Shown here: piece after piece, positions 11,511 to 22,655 of the stretch
How the letters are laid out: every line of letters begins with the position of its first letter
Numbering within the stretch: position 1 is the stretch's first letter
NCBI GenBank assembly: GCA_040954595.2
Contig: CM082579.2
Coordinates: forward strand, 14,570,001-14,634,000
Reading direction: 5' to 3'
Length of the DNA: 64,000 bases
From: Balanoglossus misakiensis
Taxonomy: Eukaryota > Hemichordata
Notes under the pieces: model-generated
The model's input: the letters and a program-made list of their open reading frames with translations, nothing else
Databases searched by the model: none
What the model was told of the DNA's origin: nothing
Position numbers and translations under genes: made by a program

Positions 11511-12231
11511 TATTATCATGAGAACAAACCCTGAAACCTTCAAATCAAATTTCAAAGCAGTGGGGGTAAAGGGGGCACAGTACGATATTTTACCCACAAC
11601 TCTCCATGATTTGTATCATCGAGATTGTCCATTTAATTACTTTCTGTTTTAGATACTAACAATGATATGAAGTACATATAACTGTATTAAGATTTATCTA
11701 GAAAAAGTATGTTGAGGAATTAGAGTGAAAATTTCAAAATCAAGATTTAAAAGCCATAGAAATCAAAGTATTCATTCATGTACGTCAAATGTCACACTTA
11801 GGAGGAAAGAAGCAATGACTAACTGAGGTGGCCAGTCTCTGTTGAAAGTTAACATGTAAATTTCCATTGTTCTGTCTATAGAAAAAAATCAATATTGTTT
11901 TGTTTGATTAAACAAGTGTTTCAAGTGTCCCTGTTTTACTTCAAACTTTTTTGTATCGGCTGGCTATGCAATTGCTTATTTTATAAAATTTGTATCTCCT
12001 CTTTCAATAATGCATGATTTTGTTTATCATTTGAAATGGTAATTGACAATAAGATTCGCCTTTAAAGCATGCTCTCAAAATTTGTATTAGTGGTCTACAA
12101 TTTTCTCTACACATGTGAACTTTGCCTGGTTTGACCGAGTAATCTCTGGTTGTACAAACCAGAGTGATTCATGGGATATTTCACGTACTGTGGGGGGTTC
12201 TGAGAAGAGTTTTGACCGAAAATGGCAAAAA
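11511..12231. other. Low-copy spacer between the duplicated copies
   Basis: AT-rich DNA with no clear repeat or coding signal. It begins with a short piece of the same family (CCTGAAACC, AAATTTCAAAGCAGT) and then becomes unrecognised. Confidence 0.4.
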
Positions 12232-12628
12232 TCATCCCAAAAATATACTATTCAATTCATCAAGTTGATTTGAAAAACATACATGCAAATCTTACTTGGG
12301 CTACCCCTAATATGACTAACAAATTTCAAAGCAATGTAACAACCGGTTTAAAAAAAAAATTCAAAAACGCCCGAAATTGCTCCAAAATTATGAATATGCA
12401 AATTTTGCAACATTTTAACAAAAGTATGCTAACTCATATCACCTATATGAAGCTTCATACTAAATTTCAAAGAAGTCGTCTCATCAATTTTAGAAAAGTA
12501 GATGTTTTACCAAAAATGAGGAAAAAGGCAAAAAATGCATAAAAATAGAACATTCAAACTATTCAAAATACAGGACTGTATGTGGTTGACATAAGGTACT
12601 TGCATACCAATTGTCAAATCAATCTGAC
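12232..12628 (+). repeat. Local duplication, copy 2 of dispersed family
   Basis: Second copy, offset 1092 bp from the first. It keeps the segment lost in copy 1 (CAAAGAAGTCGTCTCATC, GAAAAGTAGATG). The order of words is the same as in the diverged copies from 14200 to 20000. Confidence 0.85.
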
Positions 12629-12968
12629 CAGTGGTTTTGACCAATTTCAAATTTTCCCAGCTAATTTGCATTTATTTAACAATTTCAACTGAATATGGCT
12701 GCCAGGTCAAATGACTGATTTGAATTTCAAGGTGCACACTCATTGGCAAGGACAACTGTGACAAATTCAAGAAGCATAGGTGTGGCAGGTTTTCAGAGCA
12801 AGGTGTAAAAAATATCCAGGGAATGGGGCCCAAGCTCCTAAAAACCCAGCACAATACCAATAGGGACTCATATTACTAACAAAGTGTAAGCCTGTAATAA
12901 GTCAAAAGCTGCACATCTTTTTACCACCTCGTGCCAGTACTAAGCAATAAGACTTTTTATAGAGTTGT
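12629..12968. other. Continuation of dispersed family, then unrecognised sequence
   Basis: The first ~50 bp (GACCAATTTCA, CCAGCTAATTTGCAT) continue the family module. The rest has no feature that I can support. Confidence 0.4.
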
Positions 12969-13709
12969 TTAAGGTGGCACTGCATGAAACCGTCGAGACT
13001 TTTTCAGAGGCCTATTTCTCATCAAAGACAAAGTTTAAACCCCCATAAACCATATATATTCTGGAAGGTGAGATTTTGAACTTTTGTTTGAGTTGCAAAT
13101 ATTATTGATCCCCGGAAATGGTGGCGATTTTGGGCGAAAAAACCCATTTTTTGATATTATGTCATGAAATTTAAAATAGGTAAAAAAGTTGACCATGCAT
13201 CATGCATCTTAATATGTCATTCGAAACTAAAGTACACGTGCAAAAAAAAGCTAATTTTGTTTTGCGTTATCTGCTTCCATTGAGGAGTAACAGCGTTTGA
13301 AAGTTAGATTTTCTGAAAATTTGATCAAATTCACGGTGAGTTGTATTGAATCAGAGTTTATTCCCGCTAGGGACACTTTATCGACATACAAAACTAGAGT
13401 TTTGTTGGATGGGTCATACACAATTCCCTGTTAAAATTTGAGCAAATTCGGCCAATGCAGGGCGAAGCTATTTTAGTTCGAAGTTGTCAAAAGCAGCGAA
13501 AATGCAAACCGAGAAAAACGGCCATTTGCATTGTTGACACCTATTTGTTAAGCTGTGAACTCATTCAGAAAAGTGCTATTTGGGGGTGATTGTGCACCAT
13601 TTCCGCCAAGACGTATTAGTCAGGATGTGGGTGAGTATTAGGCCTACCGATTTATGTAAAAAAGTAAAATTTGGCAAAAATCACAACTTTTCATGCAATG
13701 CCACCTTAA
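12969..13709. mobile_element. MITE, 741 bp, TTAA-flanked, TIR TTAAGGTGGCAYTGCATG
   Basis: The two ends are inverted copies of each other: TTAAGGTGGCACTGCATGAA at 12969 and the reverse complement of TTCATGCAATGCCACCTTAA at 13709, with one mismatch in about 21 bp. TTAA lies at both outer edges, as expected for a TTAA target-site duplication (piggyBac- or Kolobok-type cut-and-paste elements). The interior has no transposase frame, so it is non-autonomous. The palindromic TTAA makes the exact boundary of duplication and terminus ambiguous. Confidence 0.85.
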
Positions 13710-14199
13710 TTGTCTCTGCTGATGCCAGAGATTGAAAAAGAATCCTACAAGTTAGGATTTTCAGAAACAATGATAGCTATTTCTATTACTGTTTGTAAAC
13801 AAAAATGTGATGTTCACCGCCTTGTTTTCAGAAAAGTATTTACATAAATGTTTTTCCATAGAGTTAACACAGACATTGGCAGCCATCTTGAATTTCAAAA
13901 ACTGCAACAATATCTCCAATGCAACAAATCTGCAAATTGTACTATTTGACACCTGACTTAGGTCAAGGGGTTTCAGAGATGATGACTACTCTTCAGACTT
14001 AGACAAAATAATAATGCAATATTCAGCGGAATTTCAAAAGCATTGACTAAGATCACCAAGGGACAATTCATACCAAAGATCAAAACAATTAGACGTACCT
14101 ATTTTAAAGATCATTATGAAAACTTTACAGATTCGGTTATAATGTAAATAAAAGTAGATCACCCCTGTGGACATGGCAATCAGACATGCATATTCTGAC
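13710..14199. other. Unannotated low-copy stretch
   Basis: AT-rich sequence without supported features. Short open frames at 13761-13952 and 14034-14237 (minus strand) show no known domain. Confidence 0.4.
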
Positions 14200-15400
14200 A
14201 AGATTTTTTGTTTGTACAAAAAGGCAACTGTCTCCAAAATACAAAATTACAGATTATGTCACATACCTCAGGGAGATCAATACTAAATTTCAGAGAAAAT
14301 TTCCCCCCAAATATGCAAATTTCACCATATTTTGAAGAAACAACTTGTGTCATACCTAGAAACCTGCATAGTCAAAGTAATCTACGAGCTTAGCTTTTTT
14401 CTTCCAAAAACAGCAAAAAACTTGTTCCAAACTACAAATATGCAGAATTCAACACAATTTGAACACACATTACTTCGCCACCCCAAGAAACCTGCACACC
14501 AATTTTAAAAGCACTTGCGCCAGTGATTTCAGAAAAGAAAAATGTTGACAGACATAGGATGACTGAACATCTATCTACCTGTCAGATAACTTTTGCAGTG
14601 CTGAGAGCAGAGCTAGAGATTGGTGTTGTCTTTTTACATTTTAAATCATCACACTTTGCTACTCAAAGCTACTATTCTGCTATGCTTGAGAAATGACTTG
14701 GGACCATTTTTGGCAAACAATAGTCACTAATCTTCCTCAGTTTATAGTACAATGTACCGACACTGTTTTAGTAATGTACTGAAAATGTTCAGACTATTTC
14801 TTGTGTCTGCATATGTCTTTAGTACAGAAGAATAATCTATCCGGTTGTCATTTCTCTGTTTATTCAGAAATAAACTAGTCTGGGTTGCAACAGTAAAAAT
14901 TTTAAAATATTCATACCCTTTCTGAAGGATGTTCAAAACCAATACCTATGTGAAGCATTATATCAAATTTGCTGGGTAACTGTGGATTTATAACTTTTGC
15001 TAATTACAGTGCTAACTCACACTGGATGATTCGACGGTAATTTTAGATTCATATGAAGATTTTTTACCAATAATGTTGAAAAATACAAACAAATGCATCA
15101 AAAATAGAAAATCAAAATTAGCTCAAAACATACAGGACTGTATGAGGTAGGCATAAGGTACTTGCATACCAATTTCCAAATCAATCTGACCAGCAGTTGT
15201 TGAATTTTGCGAGTTTTGACCAATTTCACATTTTCCAGCTAATTTGCATATATTTGGTAATGACATTTTCATGTTAACAAACTCCAATCTACAGCCCAGC
15301 CTGCATCTGCACACCAAATATCGAGGTGATATGCACAACGGTTTTCAAGTTTTAGATGTGGACGGACATACAGACATACATCCATACAAACAGACAGACA
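14200..15400 (+). repeat. Diverged copies of the dispersed family (first block)
   Basis: Words of the family recur in order but with many changes: AATATGCAAATTTCACC, CTAGAAACCTGCATAG, GAAAAGAAAAATGTTGACAGAC (14330-14560), then ACATACAGGACTGTATGAGG, GGCATAAGGTACTTGCATA, CAATTTCACATTTTCCAGCT and CACACCAAATATCGAGGTGA (15120-15330). The block ends in GGACGGACATACAGACATAC. Confidence 0.65.
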
Positions 15401-15602
15401 TACTGTAAAACACTTTATTTTCGCGAGCAATTAATTTTCGCCAAATACGCGAGAGCCAAAATAACGTGAAAATAAAAAGTCGCGTAAATTGTTTTTGAAG
15501 ATAACGATGCAGTGAATGAAATAAGAGAACGCGAAAATTAATACTCGCGAAACAGTGGCCTCTCTCGATATCGCGAAAAATTTAACTCGCGAAAATACAG
15601 TA
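15401..15602. mobile_element. TA-flanked MITE with CGCGAAAAT termini
   Basis: It begins TACTGTAAAACACTTTATTT, then TCGCGAG, and ends CTCGCGAAAATACAGTA, so the ends are near-inverted. It splits the family tail between CAGACAGACA and CATCCATACA, giving a clear empty-site context with TA at each edge. The interior is full of CGCGAA and TTCGCG words and has no coding capacity. TA flanks suggest a Tc1/mariner-type mobilising transposase (inference). Confidence 0.8.
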
Positions 15603-16330
15603 CATCCATACATAAATACAGACGCAACTGATTCCATAAGGCCCATGGTACATACCATATGGGACCTAAAAACTGCAGAAGCTACACAAAACATTAATAC
15701 TGAAAACATGGCAAACAGTTGTTGCTAACGGGGTTTTAAATCTCCCTTATATATATTTTTAAACTCCCAATTTATGATTATTGACTGTTTGATTGATTAG
15801 TTGTTGCACAAATGATAGTATTATCAAAGTAAATAATATCTGTGAGAAATTTCTTTTCATATTTATTTGAATATGGATAGGGTAAGATGGGGGTTAAACA
15901 AAACTACATTTGTTCAAAAGTGGCAAAAACACAAATATGCAAAAATCACTATAATTGTACACCATCTTACTTAAATCACTACAAGGAACATTCCTGTCAA
16001 AGTTCAAAGCAATCTGACAAGCGCTTTCAGACACAGCGAATTTGATAACCATCTACAAATATATTTTTATTTTTTAAACAATTCTTTTACAACACCTTAC
16101 TTGGGTTACCCCCCTAGGAATCTGCATTCTGAGCAAAAATTACAAAATTGCTCAAAATTATAAATATACCAATTTCACAACAATTTGCAATTTGAACAAA
16201 AACTATGGCTTTCAGAAAGGAAGATTTTTCTTTACCAATAATGCAGTAAAAGACAAAACAATAAAAATAGAAAATTCATAATATTAGCTCAAAACAAAAC
16301 ATACAGGACTGTATGGCATTTATTGACATT
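15603..16330 (+). repeat. Dispersed-family module, with part unrecognised
   Basis: After the MITE the tail resumes (CATCCATACATAAATACAGA) and ends in the hairpin. Unrecognised AT-rich DNA follows to about 15900. From there family words restart (TTCAAAAGTGGCAAAAACAC, CAAAGCAATCTGACAAGCG, ACATACAGGACTGTATGG) up to 16330. Confidence 0.55.
15639..15667 (+). repeat. Terminal hairpin of dispersed family, copy A
   Basis: AGGCCCATGGTA pairs with TACCATATGGGACCT after allowing a bulge. This is the first of four hairpins at equivalent positions. Confidence 0.65.
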
Positions 16331-17039
16331 TATAAGAATATGGACAGGGTATGATAGGGGGGGGGGAATTATAAATTCCAAGGGGGTCATCAATTTTTTG
16401 TCATAGCTTTTTGGGGCCATAGAAAAAATAACCTAAAAAGTAGGAAATCCTACGTCCCCCTAAGCTTTCATTCTGGCCAACAACTTTTTATGAAGGCTTC
16501 TGCAGTTGTTAAAAACAGATTGCCTGCTATGTTAGACTATCAATCTATAGAGGGGATGAAAAATGTCCTTTTGTCAAGTGTCTGGATTTTGATAACTTCA
16601 ACAGGTAAAAATATATTTGTAGATGTTTATCAAATTCGCTATGTCTGAAACAGTATGCTTGCAAATGTATTAATATAGTCAGATAATATGAATAGTGAAG
16701 ATAGCAAAACAAACAGGTTTATGCTTATAGCCATAACTTCTATTAGTGATGTACATGTTGTACTTAGCAAATAATTGTTATGATCAACTTGGTTTTTATT
16801 GCACAAGATCTTTTTATTGCATCCATGTTTCGTTTCATTCTGGATAATAGTCTGTCTAAATAAGTTAACAGGCTTGATGAGGGTTATTTTAAACAGTGTT
16901 CTCAAAAAACCTGCAATGTCATGCCCTATATTTATAAAGTTGAGGAGAGGTTGTATTCCTAGCAGGATGTTGAAATCATTGGAGGACAAACCCTGCCAGT
17001 ACCAAAAGTTGCTGGGTGTTATAAATGTTTGAGTAACCC
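16331..17039. other. Unannotated stretch ending in a C-run
   Basis: It contains a G-run at about 16360 and ends in a run of about 15 C from 17037. A 141-codon minus-strand open frame (16639-17064) shows no recognisable domain and has the composition of its AT-rich surroundings. I do not call it a gene. Confidence 0.4.
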
Positions 17040-17694
17040 CCCCCCCCCCCTTCCCCAATAACACAATATATACTAAAACATTTTTACAACATCTTACTCA
17101 GTTTACCCTTAGGAATATGCCTACCAAATCAATCTGGCATGCAGTTTTAAAGAAAAAAAAATGACCAAAAGTGGCAAAAATTGCTCAAAATTAAAATATG
17201 CAAATTTTTCAACAATTTGAACAAAACTTTGGTTACTCAGACAACCATTAGAAGCTTCATACTAAAATTCAAAGAATGAGGCCTATAACTTTAAGAAATG
17301 ATGATTTCTTTACCAATAATGTGGAATAATACAAAAAATGCATAAAAGATTTTTGGCATAAAAAATTAAAAATCGATAATATTAGCTCAAAACATACAGG
17401 ACTGTTTGAGGTAGACATAAGGTACATGCATACTGATTTTCAAATGAATGTGACCAGTGGTTGTTGAGTTTGAGTTTTGACCAATTTCACATTTTCCTAG
17501 CTAATTTGCATATTTTTGGCAATGACAGCTTCATTTGAACAAACTCCAATCTTCAGCCTGGCCTGCATCTACACACCAAATATCGAGGTCATATGCCCAG
17601 CGGTTTTCAAGTTTGTGATGTGGACGGACATACAGACATACATACATACATCCACCGATATCATAAGGTCCCATGGTAAAGCAAATGGGACCTT
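17040..17694 (+). repeat. Dispersed-family module with hairpin end, copy B
   Basis: This is one of the clearest modules. Its order is ACTCAGTTTACCCTTAGGAA, AATATGCAAATTTTTCAAC, GAAGCTTCATACTAAAATTC, ACATACAGGACTGTTTGAGG, CCTAGCTAATTTGCATATTT, CACACCAAATATCGAGGTC, GGACGGACATACAGACATAC. It ends with the hairpin AAGGTCCCAT, ten-base loop, ATGGGACCTT at 17665-17694. Confidence 0.75.
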
Positions 17695-18001
17695 ACAAAA
17701 CTATGATAACTCAGATCACCTATGAAGCTTCATACTAAATTTCAAATAAGTCAGCTGATCAATTCCAGAAAAGCAGATTTTCTACCGATAATGTGGAAAG
17801 AGACAAAAAATACATAAAAAATCGAAAATTCACATTAGCTCACAACATATAGAACTGTGTGAGGTTAACATAACTTACAGGAATACCAATTTTCAATTTT
17901 GAAAGCAATTTGCTCAGTAGTTGTCGAGTTCCCGAGTTTGGACGAATTTGACACTTTCCCAGCTAATTTGCATATTTTGGCAATGACAACTTCATTTTGA
18001 A
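17695..18001 (+). repeat. Dispersed-family module, interrupted
   Basis: It starts directly after hairpin B and follows the same order (ATGAAGCTTCATACTAAATT, CAGCTAATTTGCATATTTTG, CAATGACAACTTCATTT). It stops at about 18001, where an unrelated insertion begins. Confidence 0.7.
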
Positions 18002-18560
18002 GTCATAGTCATAACGCGGATTCGGCTGCACGCCAACTATCCGCCATATTGTCTCCACTAACTTACTCGTAAGTAGTTTCAAACTTCATTTGAAAAGAGT
18101 ATTCGTCTGACGGTCCTGTAGATTAACAATTTACGCTCTATGAAGCAACTAAACAACGTTAGCTTCCTTGTGGATTCACGTAGGGAAGTTATTCGTAACG
18201 ACGGGTACAGCGTCTGAGCATGGACAGAACCACGGCAATATCGCCAGGAATGTCTCATTTCACAGCGCCCTCAAACAGTCGATCTCCTCAAACTATCGTT
18301 TCCACTGGTCATATATGCAGCATTAACGAAAGCTCTCATAGACAACCATGTAATAGAAAAATTAAAACTTTAATAACTTCATTAATATCAAAGCCACACC
18401 CACCAAAACCTTTTCAGTTCTTGCCATATGATATCTGAACCTGTGTACTAAATTTGGTTGAAATCGGTTCAGCGGTTCTTGAGATATCGGGTATACAGAC
18501 AGACACACACATACACAGACATCGCTAAACTATAAGCTCACGTGATTTTCAGGTGAGCTA
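18002..18560 (+). mobile_element. Inserted element ending in GACA-rich tail (SINE- or Helitron-like, uncertain)
   Basis: Unrelated, more GC-rich sequence interrupts a family module here. Its 3' part reads TACTAAATTTGGTTGAAATC, GGTTCAGCGGTTCTTGAGAT, then ACAGACAGACACACACA and CACGTGATTTTCAGGTGAGC. Tails with the wording AAATTTGGTTGAAATCGGTT followed by ACAGACAGACA are common in invertebrate interspersed repeats. I see no transposase, no clear target duplication and no A/B box pair, so the class is left open. Confidence 0.55.
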
Positions 18561-19383
18561 AAAATTGGGTTACCCCTAGGAATATTCCTACCATATTTCA
18601 AAGCCATCAAAAAAGCAGTTTCAAAGAAAAACACATTTGTTCAAAAGTGGCAAAAACACAAATATGCAAACATCTCTATAATTGTACACCATCTTACTTC
18701 AATCACTACAAGGAACATTCCTGCCAAAATTCAAAGCAATCTGACAAGGGTTTGAACGGTTTAACAGAAAACAGTTTTTGACAAAGATTGCAAAAAATAT
18801 CCCCAATAACACAAGCACGCAGTTTTAACCATTTTTATGACATCTTCCTTGGGTTACCCCTGGGAATCTGCCTACCAAATTGCAAAGCATTCTGACCTTA
18901 ATTGGCAAAATTGCTCAAAATTATAAATATGCCTATTTTACAACAATCTGAACAAAAAATATGGTAACTCGGACCACCCATAGGAAGCTTCATACTAAAT
19001 TTCGAAGGAGTCGGACTATCGCTTTCAGAAGTGAAGATTTTTTTTTACCAATAATGTGGAAAAAGACAAAAAAAATTAATAAACATTAGAAAATTCATAA
19101 TATTAGCTCACAACATACAGGACTGTATGGGGTTCATTGACATACCAATCTGACCAGTGGTTGTCAAGTTTCTGACTTTTGACCAATTTCACATTTACAC
19201 AGGTAATATTTTGGCAATGACAATTTCATTTGAACAAAATCCCATCTACAGCCCCGCCTGCATCTACACACTAAATATGGAAGTGATATGCCCAGCGGTT
19301 TTCATCCATTCACTCATACATACAAATGCAACTGATTCCATAAGGTCCCAATCGTATATATGTACATAAACCAAATGGGACCT
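18561..19383 (+). repeat. Dispersed-family modules with hairpin end, copy C
   Basis: This holds family words in order, with the first part duplicated (AATATTCCTACCATATTTCA and GGAATCTGCCTACCAAATTG). It ends CATAAGGTCCCAATCG and CCAAATGGGACCT at 19343-19383, a hairpin with a longer loop than in copy B. Confidence 0.7.
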
Positions 19384-19903
19384 AAAAATTGCTCCAAAAT
19401 TATAAATACGCAATTTTGGCAACAATTTAAACAAAACTATGGTTGGTAACTCAGATCACCTATGAAGCTTCATAATAAATTTCAAACAAGTCAGCTGATC
19501 AATTCCAGAAAAGTAGGTTTTTACCGACAATGTGGAAAGAGACAAAAAAAATGCTTAAAAATAGAAAATTCACATTATTAGCTCACAACATGTAGAATTG
19601 TGAGAGGATACCATAAGGTACATGCATACCAATTATCAATTTTGAAAGCAATTTGCCCAGTAGTTGTTGAGTTCCCAAGTTTTGACGAATTTGACACTTT
19701 CCCAGCTAATTTGCATATTTTGGCAATGACAACTTCACTTAGACAAACTCCCATCTACTGCCCTGTCTGCACATTAAATATCAAGGTGAAATGCCAGTAG
19801 TTTCCAAATGTTTGATGTTGATGGACATACAAACATCCATACATACAGGTGCAACTGATCCCGTAAGGTACCATGGTATAAATACATATACCAAATGGGA
19901 CCT
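19384..19903 (+). repeat. Dispersed-family module with hairpin end, copy D
   Basis: It begins with AAAATTGCTCCAAAATTATA immediately after hairpin C and ends with AGGTACCATGG paired with CCAAATGGGACCT at 19866-19903. Module length is about 520 bp. Confidence 0.75.
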
Positions 19904-21378
19904 AATAATTCTGATAAAATGCGTACATACGTACATGCATACAAGTCAGCAATAAAGAGACGGGATAGTGGGCTGGCACTGAGTGTCTATTTCTATTGCA
20001 AATTATAAACATGCAGCAAGTGTAAAAACCACATGTACCTTCAACGTCCTTGGACAACACATTTTTGTAACTTTCCCAGATCAATGGCTAATATTACTTG
20101 CCAAAGGCGACTAGAATTTTGGGGGCCTGATGCAAGTCTGATACATGTACTTCATGATTTAGAGATATGATGAAAATCCTGTCAACCGAATTACAGGGAA
20201 ATCAGATTTTCCATGTAAAATCATATCACCCAAAAGTGTCAAAAATAATTTTGAAACAAAAAGTCTACTCAAAATCATACCAAAATTTAAATGTTAATGC
20301 AGTACGTTAGGCAAGCAATTTGAGAATGAAGAAACTTACAAAATAATTTATAAATTGTAAATAATTTACAAATGCCGCACACAAACTTACAATTACTACC
20401 ATATTACTGAACATGTTAAAAGGACATTGTACCAGCAGAGACATTGTGATCGAGCAATCCCCAAGATATACATGACATGGTCTAATTACAAATATTGAAT
20501 ATGTAAAATATGTACACAACACTTCCAGTCTTACAGTACAGTCAGCTGCTTGTGAACAATAGTCATGTAGCTATTTCATCAAATTTACAGCCCAAGTCTT
20601 GCCTATACAATTCTCCCTACTTTAAACACGTTTTAAGCTACCCTAAATGAGTGATGAAAATCTCATACGGTCGATAATTTCAAGATGGCCGATTTTTGCC
20701 ATGTTAAAGAAATGGGAGTTCATAAGCTAAAATGATGATGGGTCATTCTTGAACTTTTTAACAGAAAAAATAGCAAAAGTGAAAAAAAGTTTAATATGCT
20801 AACTACCGAGACAGAAATGTTTGACCGAAGGAAGTCATGAAATACAGTAAACATATCATTTCTTCTTTCTCTTACTACAGTTGGTTATGGACTTTCCGCC
20901 CAGAATGCAATGAGATTTGACACCTAGCGCAAAGTGAAAAACCTATTTAAGGCAGCCAGAATTTTCTGCATAGTATGACGGAAACATTTGTAAAGTCATG
21001 GCTAGCATGGGTTGGCAGGTTTCTGGGACCCGCTCAGGTTCCCTCGAATAACACATAATGCATGATTGGTGACTGATTATTGTTTATTTGTTGATTTTGT
21101 CACATTTTCAGAAAAATCCCTATCAATCAGTCATATTTGTTTGGCCTTGCTATACAGCGCAATATGAATCTTGTTGACTGAAATTGTTGAGGATAGTGGT
21201 ACATAAAGGTTACCAATTGGAAAATATTAAAATGATTATTAGTGGTGTCCAACTCTTCATGATAACCAGTTGTGGCTTGCCACCACCATAATTTTAAAAG
21301 GGTGACTTCACTATTTGATGGGAAAAGGTAGCATTTACAAACAAGCTATGGAGCATGTATACAGCAAGGTGTGCTTAC
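19904..21378. other. Low-copy stretch; part shared with 36750-36900
   Basis: Mostly unrecognised. The segment from about 20690 to 20900 (GAGTTCATAAGCTAAA, AAGGAAGTCATGAA) resembles 36770-36900 on the same strand and is probably a diverged dispersed repeat. A TTTCTTCTTTCTCTTACTAC pyrimidine tract followed by AG at 20864-20880 looks like a splice acceptor, but the following frame stops quickly. Confidence 0.4.
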
Positions 21379-21451
21379 CGGAAAGCGGTCTTGGATCAGG
21401 CCTAGGTATTCTCTTCCTCCTCCGGCATACGTTGAAATGCTGTGTTTAAGA
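21379..21451 (-). other. Candidate internal exon, 73 nt (unknown transcript)
   Basis: On the minus strand, TTTGATTCACAG precedes and GTAAGC follows, so both splice signals are present. One frame is open throughout and would give a Gly/Arg-containing peptide of 24 residues (including TYAGGGREYLGLIQDRFP). A sequence with the same flanks and similar interior lies at 22378-22452, suggesting duplicated exons. I recognise no domain. It could equally be an exon of a non-coding RNA or part of a dispersed repeat. Confidence 0.3.
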
Positions 21452-21785
21452 CTGTGAATCAAATATATGCAAATATTAATTAGTAACCAATCAACCTTGC
21501 TTTAGAATTATGTGGGCCATACAAATTAGTGAAAATATGCAAAACATGGTATAATATAGGGTCAGAAAAAATTTCCAGCCTATTTGTGTCATGATTTACA
21601 TTTTTCTTTCTGGCCTAAAGTATTGTTTTATTTCACTCTAAACAACATTACTTTCCTTCATGCGTCTAATATAATAACAGATCTCTTAGCCAGTTTGATT
21701 AAGCATAGTGTTGGACTAGCACACGTTCAGCCAAAGTTAAAGTATCTCCCTGTGTATTGATATGGGAGTAATTTTAGCTATATGG

Positions 21786-22139
21786 TTAGGGGACAAAGTC
21801 TCTCTGTCGCTGTCCTTTTTCCATTAATTATGTTTGATACAAGACACTGTTTATGTCAATGTACATTTGGATATATAATGAATAAATGATCAACCACACA
21901 AAACTTCCATCCCGCTTGTATGATATGAGAGTAAAAACTCGCCCAAAATGAATAAATGGTAAAGAACGATTATTCATTTTGGCGAGTATTTTTACTCTCG
22001 TGTCTACAAGTGGGACGGAAGTTGTGTGTGGCTGAACGTTCATTCACTATATATCTACATGTAGAATAACAAACGGTGTCTTGTATCAAATATAATTAAT
22101 GGAAAAAAGGGCAGCGAGAGAGAGACTTTGTCCCTTTAA
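21786..22139. mobile_element. Foldback MITE, 354 bp, TIR TTAAAGGGACAAAGTCTCTC (copy 1)
   Basis: The element is nearly a perfect palindrome. The left arm reads GGGACAAAGTCTCTCTGTCG, TTTTTCCATTAATTATG, TTTGATACAAGACAC, ACTTCCATCCCGCTTGTA, GAGAGTAAAAACTCGCC; the right arm is its reverse complement with a few changes. Arms are about 165 bp with a short centre near 21960. The right edge is TTAA; the left edge is TTAG, a one-base decay. There is no coding capacity. Two more copies lie at 37036 and 37994. Confidence 0.9.
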
Positions 22140-22377
22140 GGAAATGCATCCACATTTATTTTATGCTCCACGTGAAGATTTGAACTTGTGAGTTGTCCAT
22201 CTAATTCATGACATCACGATCATATCACAAGCAATCGAGGCCAGAATTCGAAGGGGAAAAAACAGGTACATTGTATTGAAAGCTGGAATATGTAAATTAG
22301 TTCGTAGACATACATTTCTTCCTATTGTTTCGGTTGCAACACCCGATAAAAGCAAATATAAAGCAAGTCATGCTTAC

Positions 22378-22452
22378 CATTGAGCGGTCTTAAACTCGCC
22401 CCGGACAAGGAAGAGAATCCCGAGTTGAAACGCAGACAGTTTCAGGCAGCAT
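22378..22452 (-). other. Candidate internal exon, 75 nt (unknown transcript)
   Basis: On the minus strand it is preceded by TTTGATTCACAG and followed by GTAAGCATG. One frame is open and would encode a hydrophobic peptide (CLKLSAFQLGILFLVRGEF), but the frame read through from the exon at 23317-23379 meets a stop. Flanks and interior are similar to 21379-21451. Coding status is unresolved. Confidence 0.3.
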
Positions 22453-22655
22453 CTGTGAATCAAATAGACATAGAAGTTAGTAACCAGTCATAGAAGCTCT
22501 GCGTGGCAGGGCTGCGTGTTAACGGCTATACCATAGCTCCCACTGGTAGCTTATAACAGTCTCAATGGTGCCAAAAATCTCCCCAACAACAAAACCAACC
22601 CTGGTCAGTTTATTCGCTATCGCTTTGCCTTAAAAGTTATACTGTAGTGTGTTAC

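Noticed and set aside
16639-17064. 141-codon minus-strand gene
   Set aside because: Low-complexity hydrophobic composition as expected from AT-rich DNA, no domain, a terminal C-run inside the frame, and overlap with a dispersed-family module.
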